The notes: generated from the sequence alone by a model not told the origin. A DNA stretch of 64,000 nt from an uncultured Lachnospiraceae bacterium (GCA_905233955.1 CAJOFQ010000005.1:1-64000); one strand, 5' to 3'. Counted from the stretch's first letter, positions 53,740-63,700 are shown. Program-made: numbers and translations.

Positions 53740-55554
53740 ATGTCTTTTTATTCCGACGATGTAGTAACCAGGGTTCGGGAAGCAAATGACATAGTAGATA
53801 TTGTGTCGGGTTATGTTCGTTTGAACAAGAGAGGCGACAGATATTTTGGCCTGTGTCCTTTTCATAATGAAAAGACACCATCCTTTTCCGTGACAAGGGA
53901 TAAGCAGTTGTTCTATTGTTATGGATGCCATGCCGGCGGGGATGTATTCAGATTTGTTCAAAAGTACGAGAATCTTACATTTCCAGAGGCACTTTCTTCG
54001 TTGGCTGCCAGAGCAGGTATTACCCTCCCTGAGAGAAAGCAGAGCGAAGAAGAGAAGAGGCTTAGTGATCATAAAGGCAGGCTATTTAAGATCAACAAAG
54101 ACGCCGGAGTATATTTTTACAGGCTCTTAAGGTCCGACCGGGGGCAGAGTGCCTATGCTTATTTTAAGAACAGGGGCCTGTCTGATGAGGTTATGAGCCG
54201 GTTTGGACTGGGGTATTCTGACATATATTCCAATGATCTGTATACATATTTGAAGAACAAAGGATATAATGATGACGAAATCCGTGATGGGGGTCTGGGC
54301 AAGGTCGACGAAGCCCGTGGGGGCAGAGACAGATTTTTTGGACGGGCCATGTTTCCGATCATGGATACTAATTCCAAGGTTATAGCCTTTGGCGGCAGAG
54401 TTATGGGAGAAGGGCAGCCAAAATATCTTAATTCTCCTGAAACAATGATCTTCAATAAGAGCCGTACTTTGTATGGACTTAATATTGCCAAGCAAAGCAG
54501 GAGAAAGGGACTAATACTTTGTGAGGGATACATGGATGTGATCTCACTGCATCAGGCGGGTTTTGATAATGCTGTTGCAACTCTTGGCACTGCGCTTACG
54601 CCTCAGCATGCGGCGGTAATTTCCAGATATTCCAAGGAGATATACTTATCCTATGACAGTGATGGTGCCGGGAAGAAAGCTGCGCTGCGGGGAATTCCCA
54701 TTTTAAGAAATGCAGATATTTCCTGCAAAATCATTTCTTTGGAGCCGTACAAGGATCCGGATGAGCTTATAAAGGCTTTGGGCGCGGATGAATATGAACA
54801 GAGAATAGCTGATGCCAAGAACTCTTTCATGTTTCAGATAGAGATGCTTGAGGATGAATACGATCTTGCGGATCCTGACGGGAAAAGCCGGTTTGCAAGG
54901 GCATGTGCCCGGGAGCTTATGGCTTTTTCGGAGGAGATAGAGCGTAACAATTATGTCTCTGCAATATCTCAAAAATATAATATGGATGAGAACGCTCTTA
55001 AGGAGCTGATCAGGCATACAGCGGCTGCTGGCTTTCAAAATAAGACAGACCTGGTGCAAAACAATTTCAACCGCAGGCGCCAGGATATAAGATCCAGTCG
55101 GGGGGATTTGCGCTCTCAGCGGTTATTATTACAGATTTTATCAAGGAATCCTCAGTATTATGCCCAAATTTCACCATACATAACTACCGATGATTTCGAG
55201 GATGGTGTGTATCGCAAGGTTGCAGGTGAGGTTTTTGACAGTATCACCAGTACAGGTGAAGTAGTTGATGCATCAATAATATCTCTTTTTTCAGAAGAGG
55301 ATGACATAGATGCTGCGACCCGCATTCTCTGTGATGAAGAGGAGGGCATGCCTGATAATGACGATATCAAAGGCTATGAGGCTATTATCCGTGAGGTAGT
55401 ATTAAAGATGATTCAGGAGCGCATAAAGCGGCATGCTGATGAACTGGATTATTCTGATGCTGCCGGATTTCAGAATCTGATAGATGAAAAAAAACAATTT
55501 GAGGACATGAAAAAAACACTGCATTTTGTTCTCACAAGGAGGGAACATGGCTGA
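53740..55554 (+). CDS. dnaG: DNA primase
   Basis: Makes RNA primers for replication. The N-terminal zinc ribbon has Cys39, His42 ([11 protein letters not shown]), Cys60 and Cys63 (CYGCHAGGD). The RNA polymerase core follows with [19 protein letters not shown], the toprim EGYMD, and [12 protein letters not shown]. The C-terminal helicase-binding helices end in [11 protein letters not shown]. 604 residues. It overlaps rpoD by 8 bp, the classic macromolecular-synthesis operon arrangement without rpsU. Confidence 0.97.
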   Translation: MSFYSDDVVTRVREANDIVDIVSGYVRLNKRGDRYFGLCPFHNEKTPSFSVTRDKQLFYCYGCHAGGDVFRFVQKYENLTFPEALSSLAARAGITLPERKQSEEEKRLSDHKGRLFKINKDAGVYFYRLLRSDRGQSAYAYFKNRGLSDEVMSRFGLGYSDIYSNDLYTYLKNKGYNDDEIRDGGLGKVDEARGGRDRFFGRAMFPIMDTNSKVIAFGGRVMGEGQPKYLNSPETMIFNKSRTLYGLNIAKQSRRKGLILCEGYMDVISLHQAGFDNAVATLGTALTPQHAAVISRYSKEIYLSYDSDGAGKKAALRGIPILRNADISCKIISLEPYKDPDELIKALGADEYEQRIADAKNSFMFQIEMLEDEYDLADPDGKSRFARACARELMAFSEEIERNNYVSAISQKYNMDENALKELIRHTAAAGFQNKTDLVQNNFNRRRQDIRSSRGDLRSQRLLLQILSRNPQYYAQISPYITTDDFEDGVYRKVAGEVFDSITSTGEVVDASIISLFSEEDDIDAATRILCDEEEGMPDNDDIKGYEAIIREVVLKMIQERIKRHADELDYSDAAGFQNLIDEKKQFEDMKKTLHFVLTRREHG

Positions 55555-56752
55555 TAAGAAAACTATGGAAAACGAACAGATATCTAATGAGAACATTGAA
55601 ACAGAAGAATCTGCTGTAACTGATTCAACAGCCTTAGGTAAGGTGTTGAGTGATTCGCGTGCAGAAGAATGTACCAAGAAGCTAGATTTTCTCGTTAAGA
55701 CTGCTAAAAGCAAGCGCAGTGTTTTGGAGTATGGAGAGATTTCTGATGTTTTTGGAGATTTCCAGCTCGATGTCAAAGCCTACGAGAAGATACTGGCGTT
55801 TCTTGAGGGCAACCATATTGATGTTCTGCGTACCGGTGAGCCTGATGACGATGAGATTCTGATGGCGGATGAGGAGGAGCAGCTTCCCATGGAGGAGCTG
55901 GATCTTACTGTACCGGATGGAATAAGCATCGAAGATCCTGTGCGCATGTACTTAAAGGAGATCGGCAAGGTTCCGCTCCTTACTGCTGATGAGGAAATTG
56001 ATCTCGCCAAGAGAATGGAGCAGGGGGATAATTCCGCCAAGAAGAAGCTTGCTGAGGCTAACCTTCGCCTGGTTGTAAGTATAGCGAAGAGATATGTCGG
56101 CAGGGGAATGCTGTTTTTGGATCTGATTCAGGAGGGTAATCTTGGATTGATCAAGGCTGTTGAAAAGTTTGATTATCGAAAGGGATATAAGTTTTCTACC
56201 TATGCTACCTGGTGGATAAGACAGGCTATAACCAGAGCCATTGCTGATCAGGCAAGAACCATCAGAATACCGGTTCACATGGTAGAGACTATAAACAAGC
56301 TGATCCGTATATCCAGACAGCTGCTTCAGGAGCTTGGCAGGGAACCCACCCCTGAAGAAATTGCCAAGGAAATGGAGATTCCCGTTGAGAGGGTTCGTGA
56401 GATATTGAAGATTTCACAGGAACCGGTGTCTTTGGAAACCCCTATTGGAGAGGAAGAAGATTCACATCTGGGAGATTTTATTCAGGATGACAATGTTCCG
56501 GTACCGGCCGATGCAGCTACCTTTACTTTATTGAAGGAACAGTTGGAGGATGTACTTGGCACCCTTACAGAAAGAGAACAAAAGGTTTTGATACTGCGCT
56601 TTGGTCTGGAGGATGGAAGGAGCCGCACTCTCGAGGAGGTAGGCAGGGAGTTTAATGTTACCAGGGAGAGGATCAGACAGATAGAAGCCAAGGCTCTTCG
56701 TAAGCTTCGCCATCCCAGTAGAAGCCGCAAGCTTAAGGATTATCTTGAGTAA
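55547..56752 (+). CDS. rpoD: Primary sigma factor RpoD/SigA
   Basis: Housekeeping sigma-70 factor of 401 residues. Region 1.1 is present in short acidic form ([15 protein letters not shown]), region 1.2 reads [20 protein letters not shown], 2.3-2.4 [20 protein letters not shown] then [14 protein letters not shown], region 3 [20 protein letters not shown], and 4.2 [20 protein letters not shown]. It recognises the TTGACA/TATAAT-type promoters listed here. AAGGAGG precedes ATG 55547. trmK follows without a gap. Confidence 0.98.
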   Translation: MADKKTMENEQISNENIETEESAVTDSTALGKVLSDSRAEECTKKLDFLVKTAKSKRSVLEYGEISDVFGDFQLDVKAYEKILAFLEGNHIDVLRTGEPDDDEILMADEEEQLPMEELDLTVPDGISIEDPVRMYLKEIGKVPLLTADEEIDLAKRMEQGDNSAKKKLAEANLRLVVSIAKRYVGRGMLFLDLIQEGNLGLIKAVEKFDYRKGYKFSTYATWWIRQAITRAIADQARTIRIPVHMVETINKLIRISRQLLQELGREPTPEEIAKEMEIPVERVREILKISQEPVSLETPIGEEEDSHLGDFIQDDNVPVPADAATFTLLKEQLEDVLGTLTEREQKVLILRFGLEDGRSRTLEEVGREFNVTRERIRQIEAKALRKLRHPSRSRKLKDYLE

Positions 56753-57463
56753 ATGCGTTTATCTGAAAGATTGGCTGCGGTGGCAGCCTGTGTATCACAG
56801 GGAAGTGTATTATGTGATGTTGGCTGTGACCACGGGTATTTGCCCATAGCACTTGTATTAGAGGGCAGTATTCCAAAGGCTTTGTCCATGGACATTAACG
56901 AAGGTCCATTAAAGAACGCAGAAGCTAATATAGCTTCATATGGTCTTTCTGATCGTATCAGGACAAGATTATCTGATGGTCTTGAAGCTATGATGCCGCA
57001 TGAGGCAGATACAATATGTATTTCAGGCATGGGCGGAAGACTGATAAGAAGGATCATTTCTGATAATATTGAAAAAGCCATGTCTGCAAAGGAATGGGTT
57101 TTTGAACCACAGTCAGATGTGGGAAGTGTAAGAGAGTTTTTATTCGATACAGGCGTTGCCATTGTCGATGAGGACATGGTGAAGGAACGGGGAAGCTATT
57201 ATCCTGTGATCAAGGTTGATACAACCAGGGTGTTTGACGAAATTGACTCAGGGCTTTTGCCGGAGGATCGGGCCTGTTACATTGAATTCGGACCAATTCT
57301 TCTTAGAAACAGACATCCCTTGTTAATAGAATATCTGACAAAAGAGTCAGACAGGATCTATAGTATAATTAATTCGAAGCCGGGACCTGATACCAAAAGA
57401 ATCTCAGAGCTTGAGGACAGGCTTCAATTAGTTTCAAGGGCGATTGAGATTGTTGGGAGGTAA
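56753..57463 (+). CDS. trmK: tRNA (adenine22-N1)-methyltransferase
   Basis: SAM-dependent methyltransferase of the TrmK/YqfN family, 236 residues. RLAAVAACVSQGSVLCDVGC then DHGYLPIALVLEG is the SAM-binding start; TICISGMGGRLIRRIISD is the family signature. It abuts rpoD with no gap and precedes the Nif3-like gene by 2 bp, the conserved rpoD-trmK-nif3 neighbourhood of Firmicutes. Confidence 0.93.
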   Translation: MRLSERLAAVAACVSQGSVLCDVGCDHGYLPIALVLEGSIPKALSMDINEGPLKNAEANIASYGLSDRIRTRLSDGLEAMMPHEADTICISGMGGRLIRRIISDNIEKAMSAKEWVFEPQSDVGSVREFLFDTGVAIVDEDMVKERGSYYPVIKVDTTRVFDEIDSGLLPEDRACYIEFGPILLRNRHPLLIEYLTKESDRIYSIINSKPGPDTKRISELEDRLQLVSRAIEIVGR

Positions 57464-57465
57464 CC

Positions 57466-58266
57466 GTGAAGGTTAAGGATGTATTAAAGGCAATAGACGA
57501 CCGCAGCCCTTTTTCTGCAGCACTTGAGTGGGATAATTCAGGCTTGTTGGCCGGAGGAATGGACTGGAAGGTTTCGAGGATTCTCCTGGCGCTTGACTGT
57601 ACTGACTATGTGATTGATTACGCAATTGATAATAAGGCTGATCTTATCATTACCCATCATCCCTTAATCTTCTCATCAATTAAGAGAATTACAGACGATG
57701 ATTTTATCGGAAGAAGAATCATAAAGCTCATATCTAATGGCATCTCATATATCGCCATGCATACTAACTATGACAGCTTTGGAATGGCAGATGCTGCAGC
57801 CGGCAGACTTGGTATTAAAAATACAGTTGTTTTAGATGAAATTGACACCAAAGCAATTTCAGACAGAATAGATGGCTCAAATGGTATTGGCAGGGTCGGC
57901 ACAATAGAGCCTTCACAGTCTCTGGAGGATTTTGCCCGTGAAGTGAGAGATGCCTTTTCGTTATCCCATGTCAGATTTTTCGGAGATGGAGCAGCAAGGA
58001 TCAATCGTGTGGCTATATGTCCCGGATCTGGAAAGAGTGAGATAAAAAATGCAATAAAGCATGGAGCAGATGTTCTGGTTACCGGGGATATAGATCATCA
58101 CAGTGGAATAGATGCAGTTGCCTGCGGACTAAACATAATAGACGCGGGTCATCATGGTATTGAGCATATTTTTACTGAGGATGAGGGAGAGTATCTGTCC
58201 GGTGTATTAGGCGGTAATATAGATATAATAAAGGAACCAGTAAGAGAACCCTTCACATTTGTTTAG
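57466..58266 (+). CDS. Nif3-like dinuclear metal-centre protein
   Basis: 266 residues of the NIF3/YqfO family, which form hexameric rings with a two-metal site; possible GTP cyclohydrolase-type activity is debated. Metal ligands are in LIITHHPLIFSSIK, MHTNYDSF and DAGHHGIEHIFTE. GDIDHHSGIDAV also belongs to the site. It has the short form without the insert of the longer homologues. The start is GTG 57466, after GGGAGG. The role in the trmK operon is unknown. Confidence 0.92.
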   Translation: MKVKDVLKAIDDRSPFSAALEWDNSGLLAGGMDWKVSRILLALDCTDYVIDYAIDNKADLIITHHPLIFSSIKRITDDDFIGRRIIKLISNGISYIAMHTNYDSFGMADAAAGRLGIKNTVVLDEIDTKAISDRIDGSNGIGRVGTIEPSQSLEDFAREVRDAFSLSHVRFFGDGAARINRVAICPGSGKSEIKNAIKHGADVLVTGDIDHHSGIDAVACGLNIIDAGHHGIEHIFTEDEGEYLSGVLGGNIDIIKEPVREPFTFV

Positions 58267-58274
58267 CGGATTAT

Positions 58275-59948
58275 ATGGAAAAAAAACACAAGCTTAGGAT
58301 TAATGACAGAATAATAGAGCTGCATAGCGGACAGACCTTGAATGACGCAGCAAAAATAGTCCAATCGGATTATGACAGTCCCATACTGCTGGCACATTAC
58401 GATGGCAGACTGGTGGAGCTATTTACCAAGGTTACTGTGTCGTCTGATGTTGTGTTTTTTACAGTTAAGGATAAAAATGGAAGAAGGGCATACCGCAGGA
58501 GTCTGGTTTTTCTCATGCAAAAGGCAATTGATCTTATGTATGAGGATCAGAAAATGGATGTTCAGGTCTTATTTTCTGTAGGAACCGGGTATTATTGTAC
58601 GCCCCCTGCAGATCAGAACGGTAGCAAGGTAAATGTATCAAATGATTTTTTGACACAGCTCAAGAGTACGATGCAGGAGCTTGTTTCAAAGGATATTCCC
58701 ATAGGCAAAGCTGTTTTTAAGACAAGGGATGCCATTAATCTTTTCCACAACGAGGGATTATTTCACAAGGAGAGATTATTAAGATACAGGTCCAGTTCCA
58801 ATATTAATCTATATGAACTGGATGGATTGTACGATTATTTTTACGGTTACATGGTACCCTCTACAGGGGTATTGAAGGAATTTGATCTGCTGCCCTATGA
58901 TGAGGGCTTTATACTCCAGTTCATTAAAAAAGGCAATGACAAGCTTACTGCTTACCAGGAGTTCCCCAAGCTTTTTACGGAGCTGAAAAAGGCGTCAGAC
59001 TGGGGTGACAAGATGGATATCTCCACAGTTGGTGCCCTCAATGATGCAATTGCAGCAGGCCGAACCAGAGAGCTTATATTGCTTCAGGAAGCTATAATGG
59101 AGGCCAGGATAGGAAAGCTTGCAAATACTATCTTAAAAGAGCCGGGGCGCAAATTCATTATGATTGCAGGTCCCTCTTCTTCGGGCAAGACTACTTTTTC
59201 ACACAGGCTTTCCACACAGCTTTTGGCAAGAGGTGTTTATACTCATCCAATTCCGCTTGATATGTACTATAAAAACAGGGATCAGATGCCCCTGGATGAG
59301 TTTGGGGAAAAGGATTTTGAAGCACTGGAAGGGCTGGATATTGAGCGGTTCAATGATGATATGAACTCTCTTTTAGAGGGCAGGACTACAGAGCTTCCGA
59401 TTTTTAATTTTACCACAGGAAAAAGAGAAGCCAGGGGAAGAGAGCTTAGTATAGGAGCTGATGACCTGCTGGTCATAGAGGGAATACATGGATTGAACGA
59501 TGCTTTGTCGTATTCACTTCCACGGGAAAGCAAGTTTAAAATATATATTTCAGCACTGACCCAGCTTGCTATAGATGAGCATAATCCGCTTTCTACGACG
59601 GATGGAAGGCTGTTTAGAAGAATTGTCCGTGATGCCAGAACCAGGGGAACAAAGGCAGAGGGCACAATAGCAATGTGGGACTCTGTTCGCAGGGGAGAAG
59701 ACAGGAATATATTCCCTTTTCAGGAGGAAGCAGATGTGCTGTTTAATTCGGCTCTAATATATGAACACGCTGTATTAAAGACCTATGCTCAGCCGCTCCT
59801 TTTTGGAATTCCGGAGGATTCTCCTGTATATCCGGAGGCTAAGCGTTTGAAAAAGCTTCTTACATATTTTCTTCCGATGCCTGCGGATTATATAGCAAAG
59901 AATTCTTTGATCAGGGAATTTATTGGAGGCAGTTGCTACCAGGTGTAA
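58275..59948 (+). CDS. Nucleoside kinase with threonyl-tRNA-synthetase-like N-terminal part (uridine kinase family)
   Basis: 557 residues. The N-terminal ubiquitin-like TGS region (LRINDRIIELHSGQTLNDAA) and following part resemble the editing/SAD region of ThrRS (LFHNEGLFHKERLLRYRSSS, region before YDYFYGYMVPSTGVL). The C-terminal domain is a uridine kinase/phosphoribulokinase fold with the P-loop AGPSSSGKTTF (about 297-307), LDMYYKNRDQMPLDEFGEKD and VIEGIHGLND. This fused type is common in Clostridia and Thermotoga. The natural nucleoside is not known. It starts 8 bp after the Nif3-like gene and ends 39 bp before RNase P RNA. Confidence 0.88.
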   Translation: MEKKHKLRINDRIIELHSGQTLNDAAKIVQSDYDSPILLAHYDGRLVELFTKVTVSSDVVFFTVKDKNGRRAYRRSLVFLMQKAIDLMYEDQKMDVQVLFSVGTGYYCTPPADQNGSKVNVSNDFLTQLKSTMQELVSKDIPIGKAVFKTRDAINLFHNEGLFHKERLLRYRSSSNINLYELDGLYDYFYGYMVPSTGVLKEFDLLPYDEGFILQFIKKGNDKLTAYQEFPKLFTELKKASDWGDKMDISTVGALNDAIAAGRTRELILLQEAIMEARIGKLANTILKEPGRKFIMIAGPSSSGKTTFSHRLSTQLLARGVYTHPIPLDMYYKNRDQMPLDEFGEKDFEALEGLDIERFNDDMNSLLEGRTTELPIFNFTTGKREARGRELSIGADDLLVIEGIHGLNDALSYSLPRESKFKIYISALTQLAIDEHNPLSTTDGRLFRRIVRDARTRGTKAEGTIAMWDSVRRGEDRNIFPFQEEADVLFNSALIYEHAVLKTYAQPLLFGIPEDSPVYPEAKRLKKLLTYFLPMPADYIAKNSLIREFIGGSCYQV

Positions 59949-59949
59949 G

Positions 59950-59971
59950 ATGATACAAGGGTCAAAAGGTC
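59950..59971. repeat. Half-copy of the GGGTCAAAA dispersed repeat
   Basis: ATGATACAAGGGTCAAAAGG, then TC, identical over its first 18 bases to the copy at 27133 and close to 51802. The right palindrome arm is missing. It lies between the nucleoside kinase stop and rnpB. Confidence 0.8.
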
Positions 59972-59987
59972 ACAATAGATTTTATCA

Positions 59988-60351
59988 GGGCAGTAAGACA
60001 TGGAATCGCGGAGGCTTTTGTTTCCGAGGAAAGTCCGGGCTTTACAGGGCAGGATGCCGGATAACATCCGGTGGAGGTGACTCCAAGGCGAGTGCAACAG
60101 AAATATACCGCTTATGGTATCAATCTTAGGATTGATGAATATGAGTAAGGGTGAAATGGCAGTGTAAGAGACTACCGGCTTCCCAGTAATGGGTTGCGCA
60201 GCTGTAAACCCCATCCAAAGCAAGACCAAGACGAGGCATAATGTGGCCCGCATGCTTCAGGTAGGTCGCTAGAGATATCCGGTAACGGGTATACCAGATA
60301 GATGATTCCACGATTTTTTTTGACAGAACCCGGCTTATAGTCTTGCTGCCC
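59988..60351 (+). ncRNA. rnpB: RNase P RNA
   Basis: The catalytic RNA that removes 5' leaders from pre-tRNA. Helix P1 pairs GGGCAGTAAGAC (59988-59999) with GTCTTGCTGCCC (60340-60351), one wobble. Universal core parts follow in place: GAGGAAAGTCCGGGCT, AGTAAGGGTGAAATGGCAG, AAGCAAGACCAAG, and near the end GACAGAACCCGGCTTATAG. About 364 nt, as expected. Ends are set by P1. No protein frame explains the stretch. Confidence 0.95.
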
Positions 60352-60364
60352 ACTCTTGTTTCAT

Positions 60365-60393
60365 TTGATTGACTATGTTATGATTGATATAAG
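60365..60393 (+). promoter_or_regulatory. Promoter of ldh
   Basis: TTGATT, 17-bp spacer, TATAAG, 33 bp before the ldh start. No Rex-type palindrome is clear here. Confidence 0.6.
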
Positions 60394-60426
60394 GTTATAT
60401 AAATGACAACATAAGGAGGAGATTCT

Positions 60427-61380
60427 ATGCAAAACGCTGGTGTCAATGTACGGAAGGCGGCCATGATAGGCTGCGGTTTTGTAGGTAGTGCTTCTGTTTA
60501 CGCTCTTATGCAGTCCGGTATTTTTTCCGAGATTGTACTCATAGATGCTAATCAGACCAAGGCAGAAGGGGAAGCCTTGGATATAGCGCATGGTGTTTCC
60601 CTGGCAAGACCTATGAAGATATATGCCGGTACCTACGATGATATTGTAGATGCTTCTGTTATAATAATCACTGCCGGAGCAGCCCAGAAGCCCGGAGAGA
60701 CCAGGCTGGATCTTGTTCATAAGAATGTTGGTATCTTCAAGAGTATAATACCGGAGATTTCCAAGCGCGGTTGCCAGGGAATTCTTCTGGTTGTTGCTAA
60801 TCCGGTGGATATACTTACTTATGCAGCACTGAAGATATCCGGTTTTCCTGCTCACAGGGTTATTGGCTCCGGTACGGTTCTCGATACAGCCAGATTCAAA
60901 TACCTTTTGGGTGAGCACCTTCAGATAGATCATCGTAATGTACATGCATTTATCATTGGTGAGCATGGAGACAGCGAGATTGCTACCTGGTCATGTGCTA
61001 ATGTGTCAGGAATACCCATTCATAATTTCTGTGAGATGAGAGGCTTTTTCGACCACGAAAAAGAGACTAAGAAGATCGCTGAAGAGGTTAAGAACGCTGC
61101 GTATGAGATAATCGAGAAAAAGGGAGCTACATATTATGGAATAGGTATGGCTGTTACCAGGATATGTACTGCAATAGCCCGCGATGAGAAGTCAGTTCTT
61201 TCGGTATCCACATTATTAGAGGGGCATTATGGAATTGATAATGTATGCTTGTCCATGCCTTCTTTGGTTGGTGCAGATGGTGTTGAATGTATAGTTCCGC
61301 TGGAGCTTTCGGAAGAGGAGCAGATAGCCCTTTATAAATCTTCTCAGGCTCTGCGCAAGGTTGTTGATGAGGCATTGTAA
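60427..61380 (+). CDS. ldh: L-lactate dehydrogenase
   Basis: Reduces pyruvate to L-lactate with NADH and regenerates NAD+. The Rossmann start AAMIGCGFVGSASVYALMQS (written here from the family region), the acid DANQTKAEGEALDIAH, GAAQKPGETRLDLVHKN and the active-site IIGEHGDSEIATW with His180 are seen. 317 residues. Q in AAQKPGE is the lactate (not malate) dehydrogenase marker. AAGGAGGAG precedes the ATG. pta follows after 32 bp. Confidence 0.95.
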   Translation: MQNAGVNVRKAAMIGCGFVGSASVYALMQSGIFSEIVLIDANQTKAEGEALDIAHGVSLARPMKIYAGTYDDIVDASVIIITAGAAQKPGETRLDLVHKNVGIFKSIIPEISKRGCQGILLVVANPVDILTYAALKISGFPAHRVIGSGTVLDTARFKYLLGEHLQIDHRNVHAFIIGEHGDSEIATWSCANVSGIPIHNFCEMRGFFDHEKETKKIAEEVKNAAYEIIEKKGATYYGIGMAVTRICTAIARDEKSVLSVSTLLEGHYGIDNVCLSMPSLVGADGVECIVPLELSEEEQIALYKSSQALRKVVDEAL

Positions 61381-61412
61381 TTTTTATTTATATATGATGT
61401 GAGGAGGTACTG

Positions 61413-62402
61413 ATGGCATCATTTGGATTTGGCGACATGATCGCAAAGTTAAAGGCGGATCCCAAGGTTATTGTGTTTACAGAGGGTGAGGATCCCAGAA
61501 TTCTTGAAGCTGCATCAAGGCTTTTAGCGGGCTATTTTTTAAAGCCCATCCTGTTGGGTAATCCTGAGCGTATAGAAAGAGCTGCCGAAGAGAATGGACA
61601 TAATATTCGAGGGGCTGAGATGATAGATCCTGAGAATTATGACAATATGGATGAGATGGTTTCCCAATTCTGTGAGCTGCGCAAGAAGAAGGGTGTGACA
61701 GAGGAGGAAGCCAGGAAGATCCTGTTTCAGGGCAATTATTTTGGAACCATGCTTGTGAAGATGGGTGTTGCTGACGCTCTGCTCGGAGGCGCTACATATT
61801 CTACAGCAGATACTGTTCGTCCTGCACTTCAGCTTCTTAAGACAAAGCCCGGAAACAGCATCGTTTCCTCATGCTTTATTCTGGTCAGGCCGGCGGCTAC
61901 AGGTGATAATGAAGTATTTGCCATGGCTGACTGCGCTATCAATATTGAGCCTACTGAGGATGAGCTTGTGGAGATTTGTGGGGAGACTGTTGAATGCGCC
62001 AGGATATTCGGTGTTGATCCCCAGGTTGCATTTTTGTCATATTCTACCTTGGGTTCAGGCAAGGGCGAGGCTGTTGACAAGATGAGGAACGCTGCCAAAA
62101 AAGCCAAGGCAAAATATCCTGATGTTCCTATAGATGGGGAGCTTCAGTTCGATGCAGCGGTGGCTCCCCGGGTTGCCAGAACAAAGTGCCAGGGTTCCCC
62201 TGTAGCAGGACATGCCAATACATTTATTTTCCCTGACATTAATTCCGGTAATATTGGCTACAAGATTGCTCAGCGTATGGGTAATTTTGATGCTTACGGT
62301 CCTATTCTTTTAGGATTGAATGGGTCAGTTAACGATCTTTCAAGGGGATGCAATGCCTTAGAAGTATATTCTATGGCTATTATTACTGCTGCTCTGGCTT
62401 GA
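61413..62402 (+). CDS. pta: Phosphate acetyltransferase
   Basis: Converts acetyl-CoA and phosphate to acetyl phosphate, the first step of acetate production. The 329 residues match the short class I Pta. IVFTEGEDPRILEAASRLLA, ADALLGGATYSTADTVRPAL, SYSTLGSGKG, DGELQFDAAVAPRVA and ANTFIFPDINSGNIGYKIAQ are family segments. The ATG follows GAGGAGG. No acetate kinase gene is next to it. It is probably cotranscribed with ldh. Confidence 0.95.
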   Translation: MASFGFGDMIAKLKADPKVIVFTEGEDPRILEAASRLLAGYFLKPILLGNPERIERAAEENGHNIRGAEMIDPENYDNMDEMVSQFCELRKKKGVTEEEARKILFQGNYFGTMLVKMGVADALLGGATYSTADTVRPALQLLKTKPGNSIVSSCFILVRPAATGDNEVFAMADCAINIEPTEDELVEICGETVECARIFGVDPQVAFLSYSTLGSGKGEAVDKMRNAAKKAKAKYPDVPIDGELQFDAAVAPRVARTKCQGSPVAGHANTFIFPDINSGNIGYKIAQRMGNFDAYGPILLGLNGSVNDLSRGCNALEVYSMAIITAALA

Positions 62403-62436
62403 TGGCTGTGGCTGGCTTTTAGTTGTTATTGAAGGA

Positions 62437-62469
62437 AAGGGAGTCTCGGTGCTTTTCTGAGGCTCCCTT
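62437..62469 (+). terminator. Hairpin after pta, without a T-run
   Basis: AAGGGAGTCTC can pair with GAGGCTCCCTT (11 bp, one wobble). No T-run follows, so it may be a Rho-dependent or processing signal rather than an intrinsic terminator. Confidence 0.5.
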
Positions 62470-62501
62470 GCTGGTGTGTAGGATTTTTCCTGGAGGGTTT
62501 G

Positions 62502-62606
62502 ATGAATAAAAGGATGAGGCAGACAATTGCAAGAGTGCTCATTGTAGTTATCCTTCTTTTTACGCTTGTAGTTACAGGTGTTGGCGCATTTATATCAATG
62601 ATGTGA
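62502..62606 (+). CDS. 34-residue single-span membrane peptide
   Basis: MNKRMRQTIARVLIVVILLF starts the peptide, and a hydrophobic run continues to residue 34. Four basic residues precede one membrane helix, so the N terminus should be cytoplasmic. GGAGGG lies 6 bp before the ATG, an excellent ribosome site. It is too short for routine gene finding. Streptococci carry small DUF4044-type peptides with a similar basic-head, one-span layout, but I cannot claim homology. It lies 99 bp after pta and 40 bp before the DUF1653 gene. Confidence 0.65.
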   Translation: MNKRMRQTIARVLIVVILLFTLVVTGVGAFISMM

Positions 62607-62646
62607 TAGTAGCACTTTGTATCATTATTTAGGGGAGCCTTTAAAA

Positions 62647-63144
62647 ATGGGAGATATGAATCCGTTTGTGGAAGATTTTTATAAGGATAACAAGGGAAGA
62701 TTATATCAGGTAAGAGGGAATGCCAGGGACAGTAAAACAGGCCAGAGAGTGGTTATATACCAGGCCTTGTTTGATACATATGACATTCTTGTAACTGACA
62801 ATGATTCTTTTTTTGCTATGATGGAATCAGCTTCGGTTTCGCAGAATAAGTATTTTATTTCTAAAAGCGATAACCTTAGTGCAGAAACACAGGATTTGGC
62901 AATGGCAGATGAGGATACCATTTCAGATCTGATGATGAGCTTTTTTGATGAGAATAATTTTGAAAAAAAGGATGAGATTCTTTCATTGATCAGGGTCAGG
63001 CCGGAGCTGGATGATAACATAATAGATAATCTGGCTGCTTCCATAGATGTAGTTATTGATTCAGGAGATATTGACAAGAGGTTCAGAGAGTTAAGGACAT
63101 GCGTAAGAACCCGTGCCAGATTTGAAGGAACAAGGCTTAGGTGA
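62647..63144 (+). CDS. DUF1653 domain protein
   Basis: 165 residues. The N-terminal half (FYKDNKGRLYQVRGNARDSK, GQRVVIYQALFDTYDILVTD, FFAMM) matches the DUF1653 fold, a small beta domain of unknown function usually about 70 residues long. The remaining roughly 100 residues are helical and charged. ATG 62647 is chosen because GGGGAG precedes it and the domain starts there; ten upstream codons are open but unsupported. It probably shares a transcript with the CYTH gene 23 bp downstream. Confidence 0.85.
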   Translation: MGDMNPFVEDFYKDNKGRLYQVRGNARDSKTGQRVVIYQALFDTYDILVTDNDSFFAMMESASVSQNKYFISKSDNLSAETQDLAMADEDTISDLMMSFFDENNFEKKDEILSLIRVRPELDDNIIDNLAASIDVVIDSGDIDKRFRELRTCVRTRARFEGTRLR

Positions 63145-63167
63145 GTTAGAAAAAGGAAGCATGACAA

Positions 63168-63644
63168 ATGGAGCATGTTGAAATAGAAAGAAGATTTTTA
63201 ATTAAAGATCTGCCATCTGATCTTGATAGTTATCCGTCCAAGTCTTTTGAACAGGGTTACCTGTCCATAAATCCGGTATTAAGGGTAAGGCGGGAAGAGG
63301 ATGATTATTTTGTGACATATAAGGGAAGAGGAAAACTGCTGCGGGAGGAATACAATCTGCCTCTTACAGAAGAAGCATATGAGCATCTCATTTCGAAGGC
63401 GGATGGAACTGTGATAAAAAAACGCAGATACTTCATTCCGCTGGATAATGATCTGGTAATCGAGCTTGATATATTTGAGGGGAACCTAAGTCCTCTTAAG
63501 ATAGCCGAGGTAGAGTTTTCATCCGAAGAAGAGGCTATGGCCTTCGAACCGCCGGATTGGTTCGGAAGAGAGGTAACAGACGAGGAAAAATACAGTAACA
63601 GTTCACTTAGCCGCTGCGGATTGCCGGAAGACATGCAGCGCTGA
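63168..63644 (+). CDS. CYTH domain protein
   Basis: 158 residues of the CYTH (adenylate cyclase/thiamine triphosphatase) tunnel fold. The N terminus MEHVEIERRFLI carries the ExExK signature as E5-I-E7-R-R, with Arg for the last Lys. RVRREEDDYFVTYKG, KKRRYFI, LVIELDIFEG and AEVEF supply the alternating basic and acidic residues of the tunnel. Bacterial relatives hydrolyse inorganic triphosphate; cyclase activity is less likely. A ribosome site is weak (GGAAGC). Confidence 0.88.
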   Translation: MEHVEIERRFLIKDLPSDLDSYPSKSFEQGYLSINPVLRVRREEDDYFVTYKGRGKLLREEYNLPLTEEAYEHLISKADGTVIKKRRYFIPLDNDLVIELDIFEGNLSPLKIAEVEFSSEEEAMAFEPPDWFGREVTDEEKYSNSSLSRCGLPEDMQR

Positions 63645-63700
63645 TATCCCGCCGGGATAGTATAAGACAGACAACATCATAACATACAAGGAGGCAAAAG

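Noticed and set aside
60313..60322. T8 run as a terminator inside rnpB
   Set aside because: Conserved RNase P elements continue after it and P1 closes only at 60351, so it is an internal loop sequence.
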